NCBI GenBank assembly: GCA_037576195.1
Contig: CM075102.1
Span: forward strand, 20,580,745-20,644,744
Length of the DNA stretch: 64,000 nucleotides
DNA from: Phytoseiulus persimilis
Taxonomy: Eukaryota > Arthropoda > Arachnida > Mesostigmata > Phytoseiidae
Direction of reading: 5' to 3'
The position numbers were made by a program, and so were the translations under genes. The notes under the pieces were generated by a model, which worked only from the letters and a program-made list of their open reading frames with translations, was not told where the DNA came from and searched no databases. Positions 49,501 to 58,474 of this stretch are shown piece by piece; position 1 is the first letter of the stretch; each line of letters opens with the position of its first letter.

Positions 49501-51795
49501 TCCCACCTCGGGATTTGCTCCTGACCGCACAAACTTCCACGAGTCACATTCCGAGTTTCCTCGTTGTTCGATGGTCGACGCCCATATTCAGAGCTGGTCT
49601 TCAGATGGCCCACGTATGAGCGCGAATTTCCTGCAATCGACCGTTGTGCCGGGTTTCTCCGGCGGCGGATCGTGGATCGGTCGTTTCAGCCGAGCTCGTT
49701 CGACGTCAGATATCCTTGGCGGGGCAATCCAAAGCCGCTTCTAGAGTCTCAAGGTCGGCCCCGCAAAACTGGGAGCCCGAAGGGAAGTAATTCTGATGAC
49801 CAAAGTCGGAGCGAACTTATTAGAGTCTATTCCGCAATCTGGTAATGAGCCAATGATTACTATTATTGGCCACGAATCGCTCTCGTCCGAGCCTCGATCA
49901 CCGGCATTAGGAACTTCTTCGATTCGAGGCTGTATCCAAAGTGTCAGCTCTACAACCGAACTCGTTCGTCCAAGTCCTCACAGCAGATTCGAAATACAGA
50001 ACCGAACGCTCGGTGGAAGCAGAGTAGAAGGAGCAACGGCGATGATTAATCGGCGGCACCGGAACACATGGCAGGAACACGTGTGTATGTGTGTGACTCG
50101 CGTGCTGCTGCTGCTCTTACTACGATGTATGTTGGAGTGGAAATTGAGTTCAGCCCCGTTGCCCTGTTTAGTTGGGCACTATGCGGTCCTCCGGCAGTGC
50201 TATCCGGGAGGATTTCCTCTGCTGATAAGCACGAAAACTCGCCCTGCAGTCGTCTCATTAAGCGTACGGAGCAATGGGACAAAAGCTCGCCTCTCCAAGA
50301 CGAGGAATTTTAGTGAGCAGATAGAGAACAAAAGTTGGAACCTACCGAACGGAGCGAGGCAATTGAAACGCAATCGCTCGGCATCGGTGCGGCACGCATG
50401 TGAAGGTTTTCGTTGACTAAGGTCTCCAGGCATCGAATAATGGGTTCTTCCATCTTCCAGTACATGAGCCGGAGTCCACGGTCGAAAAAGATTTTTCCCT
50501 CGTGGATGTACCAGGAGTCACATCATTGGCGGACCTTGAACAGGTCGCGATCGTTCGAGATCTCAAGGCAGAACACCTCGTTGGTCATCCAGTCGGCCCG
50601 ATGGATCGAACAACGGTGGACCTGCGAGGACGCCTACGAAACAGGCGAAAACCAAGCCAAGGTTGTCGTCAACGCCATCGAGGGCTGGTAAGTAACTTTT
50701 TCCGAACACACGCTCTTCGACCGTGAAACTTCAACTTCCTCAAACTGCTCCCGAACCACTACGGTTCTTCACCGACTGACAATCCTTCTGTTCTACCCAC
50801 AGCGACAGCGGATACATTTGTCTGCACGTATACCGGAGGGCGTCGAACGTCCTAGAGCTCCAAATTGGCCAAAGCACCCCTAGGGTTGAAGACGCATGCC
50901 TTCAGAGTTTCTTCGATCCGAGTGATTTGGACTACGTTACGTTGATAGCAGACCCTCCGGGACAAATCGATGCACCGTTCGAAGGCAAATACGTCCTCTC
51001 CAGACCAAGTGGATCCCTGTTTGCCGAAATGCTCAAAACATCTAATACGGAAGCATTGGATTGTTCCGGACAGATGACAGTGTTCAGTGGATGCGAAGGC
51101 GATGCGTCCCGCTTCGAGATTCGAAGCAATTGCGGCTCTGCGCCGGGCGAAGTTCGTCAGGATCGCAGTAGAGGTTGGTGGCATCCTTTTATTTTCGCAT
51201 GGGCAGATCTGAAATCGGGGCAAAAACTGTGGAATGAGAATCGTGGAGGACAACGGGGGGTTTCTTGGAGGATCCTCGAAATAGGATCAGAACCACAATC
51301 TACGATTGAATTCCTCCGAGGAGGTCGCCCTGAGAAAGTTCTCAAAAAAAAAACGCGGATCAGTATCGAACCACGTTGAGCGTGAATCTGAGTACCATTT
51401 CCTCCATCTCTCCCTTTGACTTCGTCGTGCTGCAGTCGCTCATTGCGTATGTTTCATTTCCAGTCATGTCCGTGCAAGCTACCTGGGAGCGCAGTGATGA
51501 GCACGGAAGCACCACGTACATCGTCGTATCGCATAACAACCAGAGTAAAGAAAGCCACGAGCAGGGATTCTGTCTGGCGCTAACAGACGAGAACAAAAGA
51601 GTCTTCCTGCTAGGATCGGAATCTTGCAGTCGGCGGAGAGTCTCGAATAACTTCAAAATGGACTTCTATTTGGAAAGTGCGTGTCCGCCGCCGGGCACTT
51701 CGGTCGCATCGGGCCGCTTCTCCTTCGTGTCCGTTGTACTCGGCGCTGCGGCCGCAGTCTTTGCGCTCCGCACAGTGCAGAACGGGAGCCTATAA
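19474..51795 (+). CDS. secreted or membrane-anchored Cys-rich protein, uncharacterised arthropod DUF7042–7045 type (seven exons)
   Basis: Joining 19474–19531, 30164–30314, 40932–41316, 45415–45576, 50461–50687, 50803–51167 and 51464–51795 gives 559 residues with splice phases 1, 2, 0, 0, 2, 1 all compatible. Residues 1 to about 24 form a signal peptide (hydrophobic LIFVAAFLVA). The N-terminal module has C-FP…GQWFQ…GQC…DKFLLF. Then come QKHPNVMQYKET, PLYSVFRVNGEPVPCPF, FSYNRGSGNCS, ETLTCVGTWKEG…YLVGK, EDRFRCFIYE…SGDATCDG and FPSWM…HHWRTL. These are hallmarks I recall for the uncharacterised insect and chelicerate DUF7042–7045 multidomain family. A final repeat-like Cys module (ATWER…) precedes a hydrophobic segment (about 535–551) and a short polar tail, suggesting a membrane anchor. 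NWT, NCS and NTS sequons fit an extracellular site. Function is unknown. The sixth donor is uncertain (51168 or 51174). Confidence 0.85.
20128..20401 (-). CDS. possible nested exon, unrecognised charged protein
   Basis: On the minus strand, a frame following a CTGGTCTCAG acceptor-like site encodes about 90 residues. They include FEALLKPTEQMERKNQEAF and CAVFKKFLQRKEYQRQHREQ, an amphipathic, strongly charged composition unlike the Arg/Ser/Pro-rich noise around it. It ends in TGA and has no in-frame ATG. No family is recognised and no partner exon was found, so it may be a gene fragment. Confidence 0.25.
28153..28764 (-). CDS. unrecognised 203-codon open frame inside intron 1
   Basis: The frame starts with ATG (MHLGMRTAHIRQRH) and is polar with moderate acidity and nine Cys residues. 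It has no signal peptide, membrane segment or known domain. It lies antisense to the host intron. Length alone is the reason to list it; it may be chance in stop-poor sequence. Confidence 0.15.
   Translation of the reverse strand: MHLGMRTAHIRQRHAKSSTEEDDGMSENDAEHLSRRSISVDTVHFAGTSTNVQRHWNDPSYQSAQTTVFRKLSNFGPMYVSENNVRRAGEWCNRCQTNLRLTRSMQREALLLGEHRTDTGSNSSAGIPCCPTEPLKTNHPEAQSPVCTKANNINEEVHIPCPDKGEISVGSSSKTQRGEHTEESGELSAPNMPMGSPFGDLPV
30164..30314 (+). CDS. DUF7042-type gene, exon 2 (N-terminal Cys module)
   Basis: The exon follows a CATTTGTTCCAG acceptor and ends at GC|GTAAGT. The 49 full codons encode SCEFPESMRGQWFQ…GQCRERRHDKFLLFN, the conserved opening of the family (C-x-FP…W-F-Q…G-x-C…F). 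It is too short and Met-poor to stand out as an open frame. Phase (1 in, 2 out) and motif order fix its place. Confidence 0.85.
30315..40931 (+). other. intron 2 of the DUF7042-type gene (10.6 kb)
   Basis: GC-rich in places, with long open frames lacking recognised domains on the minus strand (30480–31121, 33670–34527, 38800–39687) and a 22-bp perfect palindrome at 37300–37321. A TATATATATA tract lies at 38041–38053 and another near 38550–38563. No coding exon of the host gene was found inside; the flanking phases (2/2) are already satisfied. No transposon was recognised. Confidence 0.6.
37300..37321. repeat. 22-bp perfect palindrome
   Basis: The sequence reads AACAATCGCCG followed directly by its exact reverse complement. 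It sits after a run of GTTGACGTTGATGCCGACG-like triplets. A gapless palindrome of this length is rare by chance. It could be a binding site for a dimeric factor or a replication artefact. Confidence 0.6.
40932..41316 (+). CDS. DUF7042-type gene, exon 3
   Basis: The exon follows a TGAATTACAG acceptor and ends at AAG|GTACGT. It encodes 128 codons with QKHPNVMQYKET, GDTPLYSVFRVNGEPVPCPF, FSYNRGSGNCS and TCVGTWKEGSHHYLVGK. It is the longest exon and the most clearly conserved one. Sequons NWT and NCS are present. Confidence 0.9.
41317..45414 (+). other. intron 3 of the DUF7042-type gene (4.1 kb)
   Basis: Contains a C-rich tract (41709–41752), a 232-codon minus-strand frame without known domain (42260–42958), and CpG-rich stretches near 42240–42700. 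No second gene was recognised. Confidence 0.6.
41709..41752. repeat. CCCG-type low-complexity tract
   Basis: An imperfect run of GCCC/GTCC units. The complementary strand has clustered G runs that could form a quadruplex. Confidence 0.6.
45415..45576 (+). CDS. DUF7042-type gene, exon 4
   Basis: The exon follows CTTGCAG and ends at CTG|GTGAGT, phase 0 at both ends. Its 54 codons include SNEDRFRCFIYEEW and ISGDATCDGVQSP, both typical of the family directly after the YLVGK junction. Confidence 0.9.
46170..46455. repeat. TTG/CTG triplet-rich blocks
   Basis: Two blocks rich in TTG and CTG triplets (about 46170–46215 and 46375–46455). On the minus strand the first reads as a Gln-rich frame (LKQQHQQQQQQ). 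Without other coding signs this is best taken as an intronic microsatellite. Confidence 0.6.
48817..48832. repeat. (ACAG)n microsatellite
   Basis: Four or so uninterrupted ACAG units, followed by degenerate copies to about 48850. Confidence 0.5.
49296..49619 (+). CDS. unrecognised open frame inside intron 4
   Basis: An ATG at about 49296 in good context (GTCAAGATGA) opens a frame starting MNQCPDDVASPLSLAKNVVE and running 108 codons, with a frame that is also open upstream to 48966. No domain is recognised. Minus-strand frames overlap it. It might be an alternative first exon or a nested gene, but chance is more likely. Confidence 0.15.
   Translation: MNQCPDDVASPLSLAKNVVEQPHLEPKPAWRRCRIRSRLFNKGQLGDLEDGYSSFDLRPSTTRRLLGPVPPRDLLLTAQTSTSHIPSFLVVRWSTPIFRAGLQMAHV
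50461..50687 (+). CDS. DUF7042-type gene, exon 5
   Basis: The exon follows CCATCTTCCAG and ends at TG|GTAAGT. It encodes FPSWMYQESHHWRTLNRSRS and a 50-residue continuation ending VVVNAIEG, with a split Cys codon. The FPSW…HHW…L pattern is a family hallmark. Another reading frame is also open here but lacks the motifs. Confidence 0.85.
50803..51167 (+). CDS. DUF7042-type gene, exon 6
   Basis: After a CTACCCACAG acceptor the frame continues DSGYICLHVYRRASNVLEL…EDAC…FFDPSDLDYVTLI, then a less conserved Cys-containing part (LDCSG…GCEGD…NCGS). The 5' splice site is ambiguous. GCA|GTAGAG at 51168 and GAG|GTTGGT at 51174 both give the required phase 1, differing by two residues. Confidence 0.8.
51168..51463 (+). 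other. intron 6 of the DUF7042-type gene
   Basis: Short intron between the ambiguous donor near 51168–51174 and the TTTCCAG acceptor at 51457–51463. The exon 6 frame stays open into it as far as 51379, which would give a different C-terminus if the intron were retained. Confidence 0.6.
51464..51795 (+). CDS. DUF7042-type gene, exon 7 (C-terminal module and membrane segment)
   Basis: The exon follows GTTTCATTTCCAG. It encodes a last Cys module (SVQATWERSDEHG…FCLALTDENK…ESCSRRR…ESACPPP), then FSFVSVVLGAAAAVFAL and an eight-residue polar tail before TAA. The hydrophobic run suggests a single-pass anchor; a GPI signal is possible but the polar tail argues against it. Confidence 0.85.
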
Positions 51796-54132
51796 GGGTT
51801 TCCGGAAGCTGGACCATGTTACTTGGGGGAAGCGCTAGTGCGCGACGGGTGTCCGGGCTGTTCGCGACGATTTTCGATCGAGGCACTCGTAATGATATTG
51901 AAGCCGGAATCCCTCCCTCATTCGTGAAGGGTCGACATACAATTGCAACTACAACTCGAGAAGAGAAGCTCTGTGGTGAACGTCGAGCGGCAAACGATGG
52001 AACCTTGTTGCTCCAGTCTAGTCATGTCGACTCTTTCCGAAGGGAGATGAGTGGGGAATGAGGAAGCGGGTCATGCCGTGAGGATTGTGAAACTTTGTGA
52101 ATGAGTGAGTTTGCGTGTGTGTGTGTGTGAGTTTGTGTGTCTGCGTGTGGGTTGGAAAGTTTTGATAACATTGAGCGCGGGTGATGATGCAACAGCCAGT
52201 CAGTCAATCACCTCCCGATTCTACGCTGGGTTTTGCGAGATCTGAAGATCTTCTTTTAGAACTGGTGTCAAGACATTGGATTGTAGAGTACACCCGAGAA
52301 GGCGGTTGTTAACACCCGGTTGTCCTGTGATGAACGAAACGAACGATGTTGGTGCTGTATATTACGCAGGGAACGTTAATCAATACTATAGTACCCCTTT
52401 GCTCAAGAGCACTTCGCTGTTACAGATGATGCAGCGGCCGAGTAATATCCAATCTAAAGCCTTGTTGGTCATTCAGTAGGTTATGATTCCGCATCAGCAC
52501 TCATTCGAAATCAGAGAAGACTCCTGAGCGACACTAGTGTCCGCATGGGAAGCTGAATCCCTGATTTCCCCCGTTCTATGTACTTATGGTAGACTCGATC
52601 AGAGCTCGAATCAGGAACATTCACCTCATGGTCTCTTCGAGTCCCCAGCTCGGCTCATTCCTCCCCCTGACTTTTGTTCCTAAATTATAAAATAACCGGT
52701 CATCTGACTGACTGATCTCAGTTCATTGGTGAATCGTGATGTTGGAGTTATTGTTCGGCCGTAGCTGTATACTGGTAGATGTCGTATAACAGGGAAACAG
52801 AAGTATAATCGAATCTGTCACTGGATCGACGTGAGAACGGGTTCGATGGGTGTGTACACAAGAGGACAGAGGTACAATCAGGAATCGACGAAAAAAGTCT
52901 TATGCAATATGGGAAGTTCAAGGGCGACTTTTGGAGCTAAATAGACTTCCACTTCATGGATGATAGCGGAGAAAACGCGTCGAAAAGCTTGTGGCTTTCA
53001 TATCTCGCATCTCCCCCGTATATTGAGTTGGGCTGCATTCACGAGAATTCTGAGAAGTTTTTTCGATCCCCTTTGTAGATACTCTGTACATACTTGCCGG
53101 AGAAATCCAACCAGGCAAGAGAAGGAGACGGAAATCATTGTTTCGAAACGAACCAAATTACAGCAGCGGAGTGTTTTTTTTGAAGTATCACACGAACGAT
53201 TTCCAAGAATACCCTCGTTGATCACCATTACCATGATTACTGCAGCAGCTATCATGATCATACGTATTATTAAAGATGAATATATATAGAGAATTATTAC
53301 GCGCTATTTTTACGAATTTCGCACAGGACTGTGCGTCTTTAACGAGATATAACATTGCTTCGACGGATATCCTGGAAACTAGTTGTTCTCGAAAGATTTT
53401 TCTTCTTCCCCTTCTTGACCCTCCCATTTTCGAAACGTCTCATGCAGTTGAGTTCGCCGCTATTCGGATTATGATATTTGAGGATCTTCTCGAAGTTCCA
53501 GCGAGGGCTTCAACCACCCCGGAACGATGAATCAGAATGATGAATACGATTTGTCTACCGTAACCAAACAGAGAAACAATAATGTACTGTGAGAGAACGA
53601 ATAAAATTTTCCACTGTGAGAAAAAGTAAGTTACCTATTGTGCACCTGCAGGTCATATCCTTGTTGTGAGCGAGCGAATCAACCCCGACTCCCAATGTGA
53701 GCATCTCTCATCCACTGGAACCGATCGGCGGCTGGATATGGAGCCAGGCAGTGCTACTTATGAGCTCTCCAAAACCAGAAACTTTTTTGAACTCCTAGGG
53801 AACAATGAGGGTCAGTCGCTCGCGGACCAATGCCGAGGCTCGATGGTCAGGTTTCAGGTCCAAGAACGGTGGTTACTCTGAGAGATAAGATGATTTACTC
53901 CATCTAGCCTTTCTCTTCGGAAATCAGTATCCAGCACGAACGAGATTTTCAGATCGGGAACTGGACCTGTCTCTGGGTTTGAAAATCCCAGAAGAGCACA
54001 AGTTTTCGAGAGTGTATCCCGCAAACTTCGAACGTATCGGTTTGTTTCCGTACAGCTGTGAAAGTATTCGGGAACGCGAGATTTGGAGATTCTCTGGAAT
54101 CTGTTCCCACGCAACCGTTGCGCTGATGTATT
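51796..54132. other. 3' region of the DUF7042-type gene and DPH1 upstream region
   Basis: More AT-rich than its surroundings, with a short GT microsatellite at 52114–52129 and a candidate poly(A) signal at 53600. An open frame after a GCACCTGCAG site at 53651 could join a second piece ending at about 54060, but no upstream exon supports it. DPH1 transcription must start somewhere in the last few hundred bases. No TATA box is evident. Confidence 0.5.
53600..53605 (+). promoter_or_regulatory. candidate poly(A) signal AATAAA
   Basis: An AATAAA hexamer 1.8 kb after the stop of the DUF7042-type gene, in AT-rich sequence and followed by a TGTG-containing stretch. ATTAAA near 53267 is an alternative. 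Confidence 0.35.
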
Positions 54133-54311
54133 ATGGCAACCTCAGCGATAGAGCCGAGAGTGATCAGCAGAGGCACGCCCAAAGTTGTGGTGCATCGTGC
54201 GCGGAACACGAACCAAATTCCTGAGAGCATTCTGAACGATGAACAAATCAAGAAAGCAATCGCGGTCCTCCCTGCTAACTACAATTTCGAAATTCACAAA
54301 ACAGTGCACCG
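54133..54311 (+). CDS. DPH1: DPH1 exon 1
   Basis: Starts at the ATG and ends CACCG|GTGAGT (phase 2). Encodes the conserved NQIPESIL…[15 protein letters not shown] segment. Confidence 0.93.
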
Positions 54312-55832
54312 GTGAGTTCTCGCTGCTCTCCGTTGGAGGAGCCAGCGATGTATGCGGGAATTCGCTCGGCGTCACGGTTGAAGTGCCTCCCTGAATCGGT
54401 CGTCGACAGAGGCCCATTTTTCGGGAAATGAGATCAATCAGTTCCAGCATGCGATTGATAGTATAGATGCAGCTGACGAGATTCACATTTGTATGGTTAC
54501 TCTATATTCGAGATCTGGTGTGACACACTTATCCCCTATGCCTCCGCCCGATAGGATACGACAGCTGAGTGAGGAGTTGTCGCGCCCCGTAGAAGTGGCC
54601 TTGCAGCTGCCAGAAGGCTTGTTGATCTTCGCTCTGCCCATCGCGGATATACTCGAGGAGTTCTGCCAATGCTCAACCGTTGTTTTTGGAGATGTGACAT
54701 ATGGAGCTTGTTGTGTAGACGATCTGGGCGCGAAAGCTCTTTCTGTGGATCTCCTGGTGAGGAATTCCTGAAGAACCTATATCTCATGACTTAGTAGAGA
54801 ATGAAACTCGTAGAAAGCTCATGATGTGGCTATTTATGTTGCAGATACACTACGGTCATTCCTGTTTGATTCCCATGGATCGAAACGACACCTTGAAAGT
54901 TCTGTACATATTCGTCGATATACAGATCGATATGCATCACCTTAAGGAAACAGTTAAAGCAAACTTCAGGTAATGAGAACAGCGCCGGAATTCTTCATTC
55001 ATTCCATGTTTTCGTAGTTCTCGTCTCATCGCCGAAAATCAGACGATAAATGAGATCTTCCGATTCCGAATCAGGATCCTTGAGATCGACTCCAAGTTTT
55101 TCTCGGATTTTCAGCCAAGACACCAGAATCGGTGTTTTATCGACGATTCAGTTCGTAGCGACAACGCAAGCATTGGCGGAACAACTGAATGCAGAGGGTT
55201 TCCACCTGCTGACGCCCCAAACGAAACCACTTTCACCTGGAGAAACTTTAGGCTGCACATCACCCCGTTTTGACGCTGATGCGATTCTGTATGTAGGGGA
55301 CGGACGATTCCATTTGGAAGCTGCAATGATCGCCAACCATCAGATGAAAGCCTACAAGTACGATCCTTACGATAAAAGCCTGACAGAAGAAAAGTATGAT
55401 TACGAAAAAATGCTGCTCATACGCAAGGACTGTATCGAGCGGGCGCGCACTGCTCAAACTTTCGGTTTGATTTTGGGCACCTTAGGTAGGCAGGGTTCGA
55501 ATAAAGTTTTTGATACCCTGGAGGAGAATCTGAGATCTGCAGGGAAAACTGTCATACGAGTTTTACTCAGCGAAATTTTCCCCCAAAAATTGGCCTTGTT
55601 CAAGGAAGTCGATGCTTGGGTTCAAATAGCTTGTCCTCGACTCTCCATAGACTGGGGCCTTGCATTCCAAGCGCCTTTGCTGACACCTTATGAGCTCAGC
55701 GTTGTGCTTCAGAGTTCCGAGTGGAAGAAAGATTACCCTATGGACTTCTACTCGAGAGATAGCCTGGGTCCTTGGACGCCGAATCACAAACCTCGGCAGC
55801 CGTGTGCTGGATGCGACTGCGATAAGAAGTAA
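54133..55832 (+). CDS. DPH1: diphthamide biosynthesis protein 1 (DPH1), four exons
   Basis: DPH1 works with DPH2 as a [4Fe-4S] enzyme that moves the 3-amino-3-carboxypropyl group from S-adenosylmethionine to the target histidine of elongation factor 2, the first step of diphthamide synthesis in the cytosol. Exons 54133–54311, 54555–54756, 54845–54969 and 55115–55832 join in phases 2, 0, 2 to give 407 residues, close to the usual 400–445. Signatures seen are PESILNDEQ…[81 protein letters not shown] and [11 protein letters not shown]. The three cluster-binding cysteines fall near residues 112–113, 216 and 342 and are intact. The N-terminus [10 protein letters not shown] is a plausible short start, and no upstream in-frame alternative is better. 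The C-terminus ends in a Cys-rich tail ([10 protein letters not shown]). Confidence 0.96.
54555..54756 (+). CDS. DPH1: DPH1 exon 2
   Basis: Follows CGCCCGATAG and ends CTG|GTGAGG (phase 0). Encodes [12 protein letters not shown] and [12 protein letters not shown] with the first cluster cysteine. Confidence 0.93.
54845..54969 (+). CDS. DPH1: DPH1 exon 3
   Basis: Follows TATGTTGCAG and ends TTCAG|GTAATG (phase 2). Encodes [20 protein letters not shown] and the IFVDIQID segment. Confidence 0.93.
55115..55832 (+). CDS. DPH1: DPH1 exon 4
   Basis: Follows GGATTTTCAG and runs to TAA. Encodes [32 protein letters not shown] and [11 protein letters not shown], that is, the second and third cluster cysteines. 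Confidence 0.94.
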
Positions 55833-56143
55833 AGTTGTGTGTTCAAAAGATCATGAGTTTTAATTCTCTAGCTCTAGCTGTACATCCAATCCACATCACG
55901 AACGAGCTCAATGCCGGGACAAGTTTTCCTCAAACTCCTCGCGGACCTGAGAGCTCCATCGCCTCCAGTTCCTATCATGGTTGACGACAGATCCGCTTCA
56001 GTTCGCGAATATGATAGCGAATCGTTGGTCGTGCTCTTCGCTCTAACGGGCGATTGATTCGGAAAAACTTATGACGTACTTTTCGAGATAGCCTTTTTCG
56101 ATATGTTCATTGACGTGAGCGTGGCCTGGTGCACAGCGGGGCC
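55833..56143. other. DPH1 3' region
   Basis: No AATAAA is evident in the first 300 bases after the DPH1 stop. No gene was seen. Confidence 0.5.
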
Positions 56144-56468
56144 AGTTTAGATCGGTCTAAGACACTTCGGCTCCGGGAGTTCTGGCACGAACGTTTTGGT
56201 CCCGAACACAGTTCGGTTCCAGATATTTTGGCCTCAGACACACCCTGGGCTACACAATCATTCGTCGAACCTTCAAGGTATCGGAGGCCGAAACTCCTGA
56301 GGCCTAGAGGTCCCAAGCGAGACTGTACGAAGCCAGAATGACCTAAGCCAAGATGTCACCGAGGCCAAAACGTCCCGAGCCAATATGTCTCCGAGGAGAA
56401 ATTGTCTAAAGCCAACGTGTCCGTGCCAAAACGGCCGAAGCCATAATGACCGGTCCCGAGTTTAGATC
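56144..56468. mobile_element. foldback-like element with subrepeated inverted arms and 10-bp flanking repeats
   Basis: A segment of about 305 bases is flanked by exact 10-bp direct repeats AGTTTAGATC (56144–56153 and 56459–56468), which look like a target-site duplication. The left arm (about 56154–56245) and the right arm (about 56285–56458) are inverted relative to each other. Both arms are built from short degenerate units of 15–20 bases around GCCAAAACGTCCCGA (TTTTGGC on the left arm). A spacer of about 40 bases lies between. This architecture, with long inverted ends made of tandem subrepeats and 9–10 bp duplications, is that of foldback (FB) elements, which are related to Mutator-like DNA transposons. 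It has no coding capacity. Unit divergence suggests some age, though the flanking repeats are intact. Confidence 0.7.
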
Positions 56469-58474
56469 CGGTGTTTTGGTTTCAACTCAGTCATTTTCTA
56501 TGAGATTTCGCTCAAATCAGAATGTGATCCACCGAGAACTCGGGAACGGTCCTTTTCAGGTTTCATCTTAACCAAAGTGATCTGCGTACAAGAGAGTATT
56601 GCGGGATCCACCAACGTTTTTTCGAGCTCCTTCAGAACTGACATCGGAGAAAGGCCTTCATTGTCATGCCTTGTCCCATTCGACGCGCAAAAGAAACCCG
56701 TAATTCGCCAGAAAACCGTTTCGCATTATGTTCTGACCCCGGAAAATGACGAGCCATACTGTTGAGAGCGTTGCAGGGCTTTCCTTTGTGATCAAACTCG
56801 CCCTCGTCGCATTTCCTTCTGTGACTCCGAACCGACCCCGGAACTCCTCTCTGGCTGCCAAGGCTTGGACGCCAAACGACATGCAATCTCTGGGGCTTTT
56901 CGCGGAACACATCCGACGATACACTTTTTGCCCCGAATATCGCTCTCCCCCGGCTCAGCGGCAGAGGGTGAAGAAGGAATCGATGTGGCTTGACTCCTAA
57001 CGCCAACCTGGAAGGTGATGCTGAACCCTCCAAGGTAAGGGAGCCGAGCCCATTTCTGCGAGAATCTTCTTAGAGGCAGCAATCTTCTCTAACCAGGAAG
57101 AATTATCGCAACAAAACTCGACTGCTCATCGCAGAGAATGTGCTGATCGCGTCATGCCGCCCTTAGGAGGACATCGTAGGAAGGGTCTAGCCGGATAAGG
57201 GAGTTTATCTGCCCCATCTAGACGAATGTTCGCCGAAACATCAGGGGAGTGTTCCTAATGGAAGAATGCTTCGGCGCGATGGCTTCGAGGACCTCCCCGA
57301 ACATACCCTTCGTCTATGATGGAGTCCGCGAAATCGACCCAAACTCGCTGAAAATACTTATAAGACTGAAGAAGTCGCTGAGCAAAGCCGGGAAGTTTTT
57401 TTTTCATCTCCCGACAAATCTATAGCCAATCGAGATCCCCTGGTCCTGATTCTTATCCCACCGGTTGCCGGATCGACAGCTGGTACCCAGCCAGAGCTTG
57501 GTCGTACAGGGCAGCCGCCACATGAAGCGTCCCTTGATGCGGTGCCTCGCCAGAAGACTCTCCGAGAGATTTAAGCCGGGTGCGAAGTCCCATGGTAATT
57601 GCACGTCATTGCTTTTGCAGCCGTCATGACCTTGGCCTCTCAGTAGTAGCTGATGCTTCCAGCCGTGAGGGCCAACTGGAATCACTCCGGCAGGCCCGTT
57701 GCTCGACTGACCGTTCTGTGACTGCGAAAATATGTGGGTGCTGGACCTCGCCTTGGTCTTTCTCTCGTCGTACATAGAACAACACGGTTTTCAGCACCCA
57801 ATGTCATTCTGATTTCAACGACCTTATTTCCTCGGCCGGTCTCGTCCATGGTCCTCATATCACACAATCTTTCAGAGCATAGCACTTCTCCACCTCGCGC
57901 GAGCTCCCCAAGAGCGAACGACTCTACGGGAGTGCCTCCTCTGGATCATCGAATTCTGTTTCTCCGATTCCCGTCAAAACTCAAGATCAGATGACGAGGG
58001 AGCGGCTGAACGGCCATTATCTTCTCAATTTGTTCGGAGTAGGATATCAGGATCCTTGGATGTAGATGGGATGTTTGAATGTTCCCTGAAGAAGGCTGTG
58101 AATACCGCCCGTAACCTCTTCATCGTTGCCACTTGAAGGTCATTCGGTAGCAATTATAGGACGAGCAAAGAATTCTTGAAGCCGCTCCGGTCGCCTTCTC
58201 TGTCCGCTCTCTACTGAAGTACGCGTCTGTTTTTTGTCCGGAAAAGGTATGGTGGACCCGCATCTCCAGCAACACGCCTCCGGCATTTATTCATTCAGCG
58301 GGCCACCGGTTAGCAACTGAACTGCTGCCGGAGAGCTCTATACCGTTCTACTCTGTACATATATGTATCATACAGCACTCTCTTCCTTGTTGAGCTTTGG
58401 TACCGCACCTGGTACACCAGTGACTAAACGAAATTCAAGCAGCTAACAACGTGAACACTCCGACTCAGCACTTG
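56469..58474. other. unassigned stretch between foldback element and bHLH gene
   Basis: No confident gene. A minus-strand frame at 57404–57775 ends with a protein-like stretch (RFMWRLPCTTKLWLG, GISIGYRFVGR) but no family is recognised. A plus-strand frame at 56746–57000 is equally anonymous. A candidate poly(A) signal for the bHLH gene lies near the right end. Confidence 0.4.
58286..58291 (-). promoter_or_regulatory. candidate poly(A) signal for the bHLH gene
   Basis: TTTATT on the plus strand is AATAAA on the minus strand, 184 bases beyond the bHLH stop codon, a typical distance. Confidence 0.45.

Larger units (their letters stand above)
45577..50460 (+). other. intron 4 of the DUF7042-type gene (4.9 kb)
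   Basis: Contains CTG/TTG-type microsatellite blocks (46170–46455), an ACAG microsatellite (48817–48832), CpG-rich stretches and the frame at 49296–49619. No known domain was seen on either strand. Confidence 0.6.

Noticed and set aside
53979-54224. Open frame overlapping the DPH1 start in another frame
   Set aside because: The DPH1 N-terminus is clearly conserved across the overlap. The other frame has no motif.
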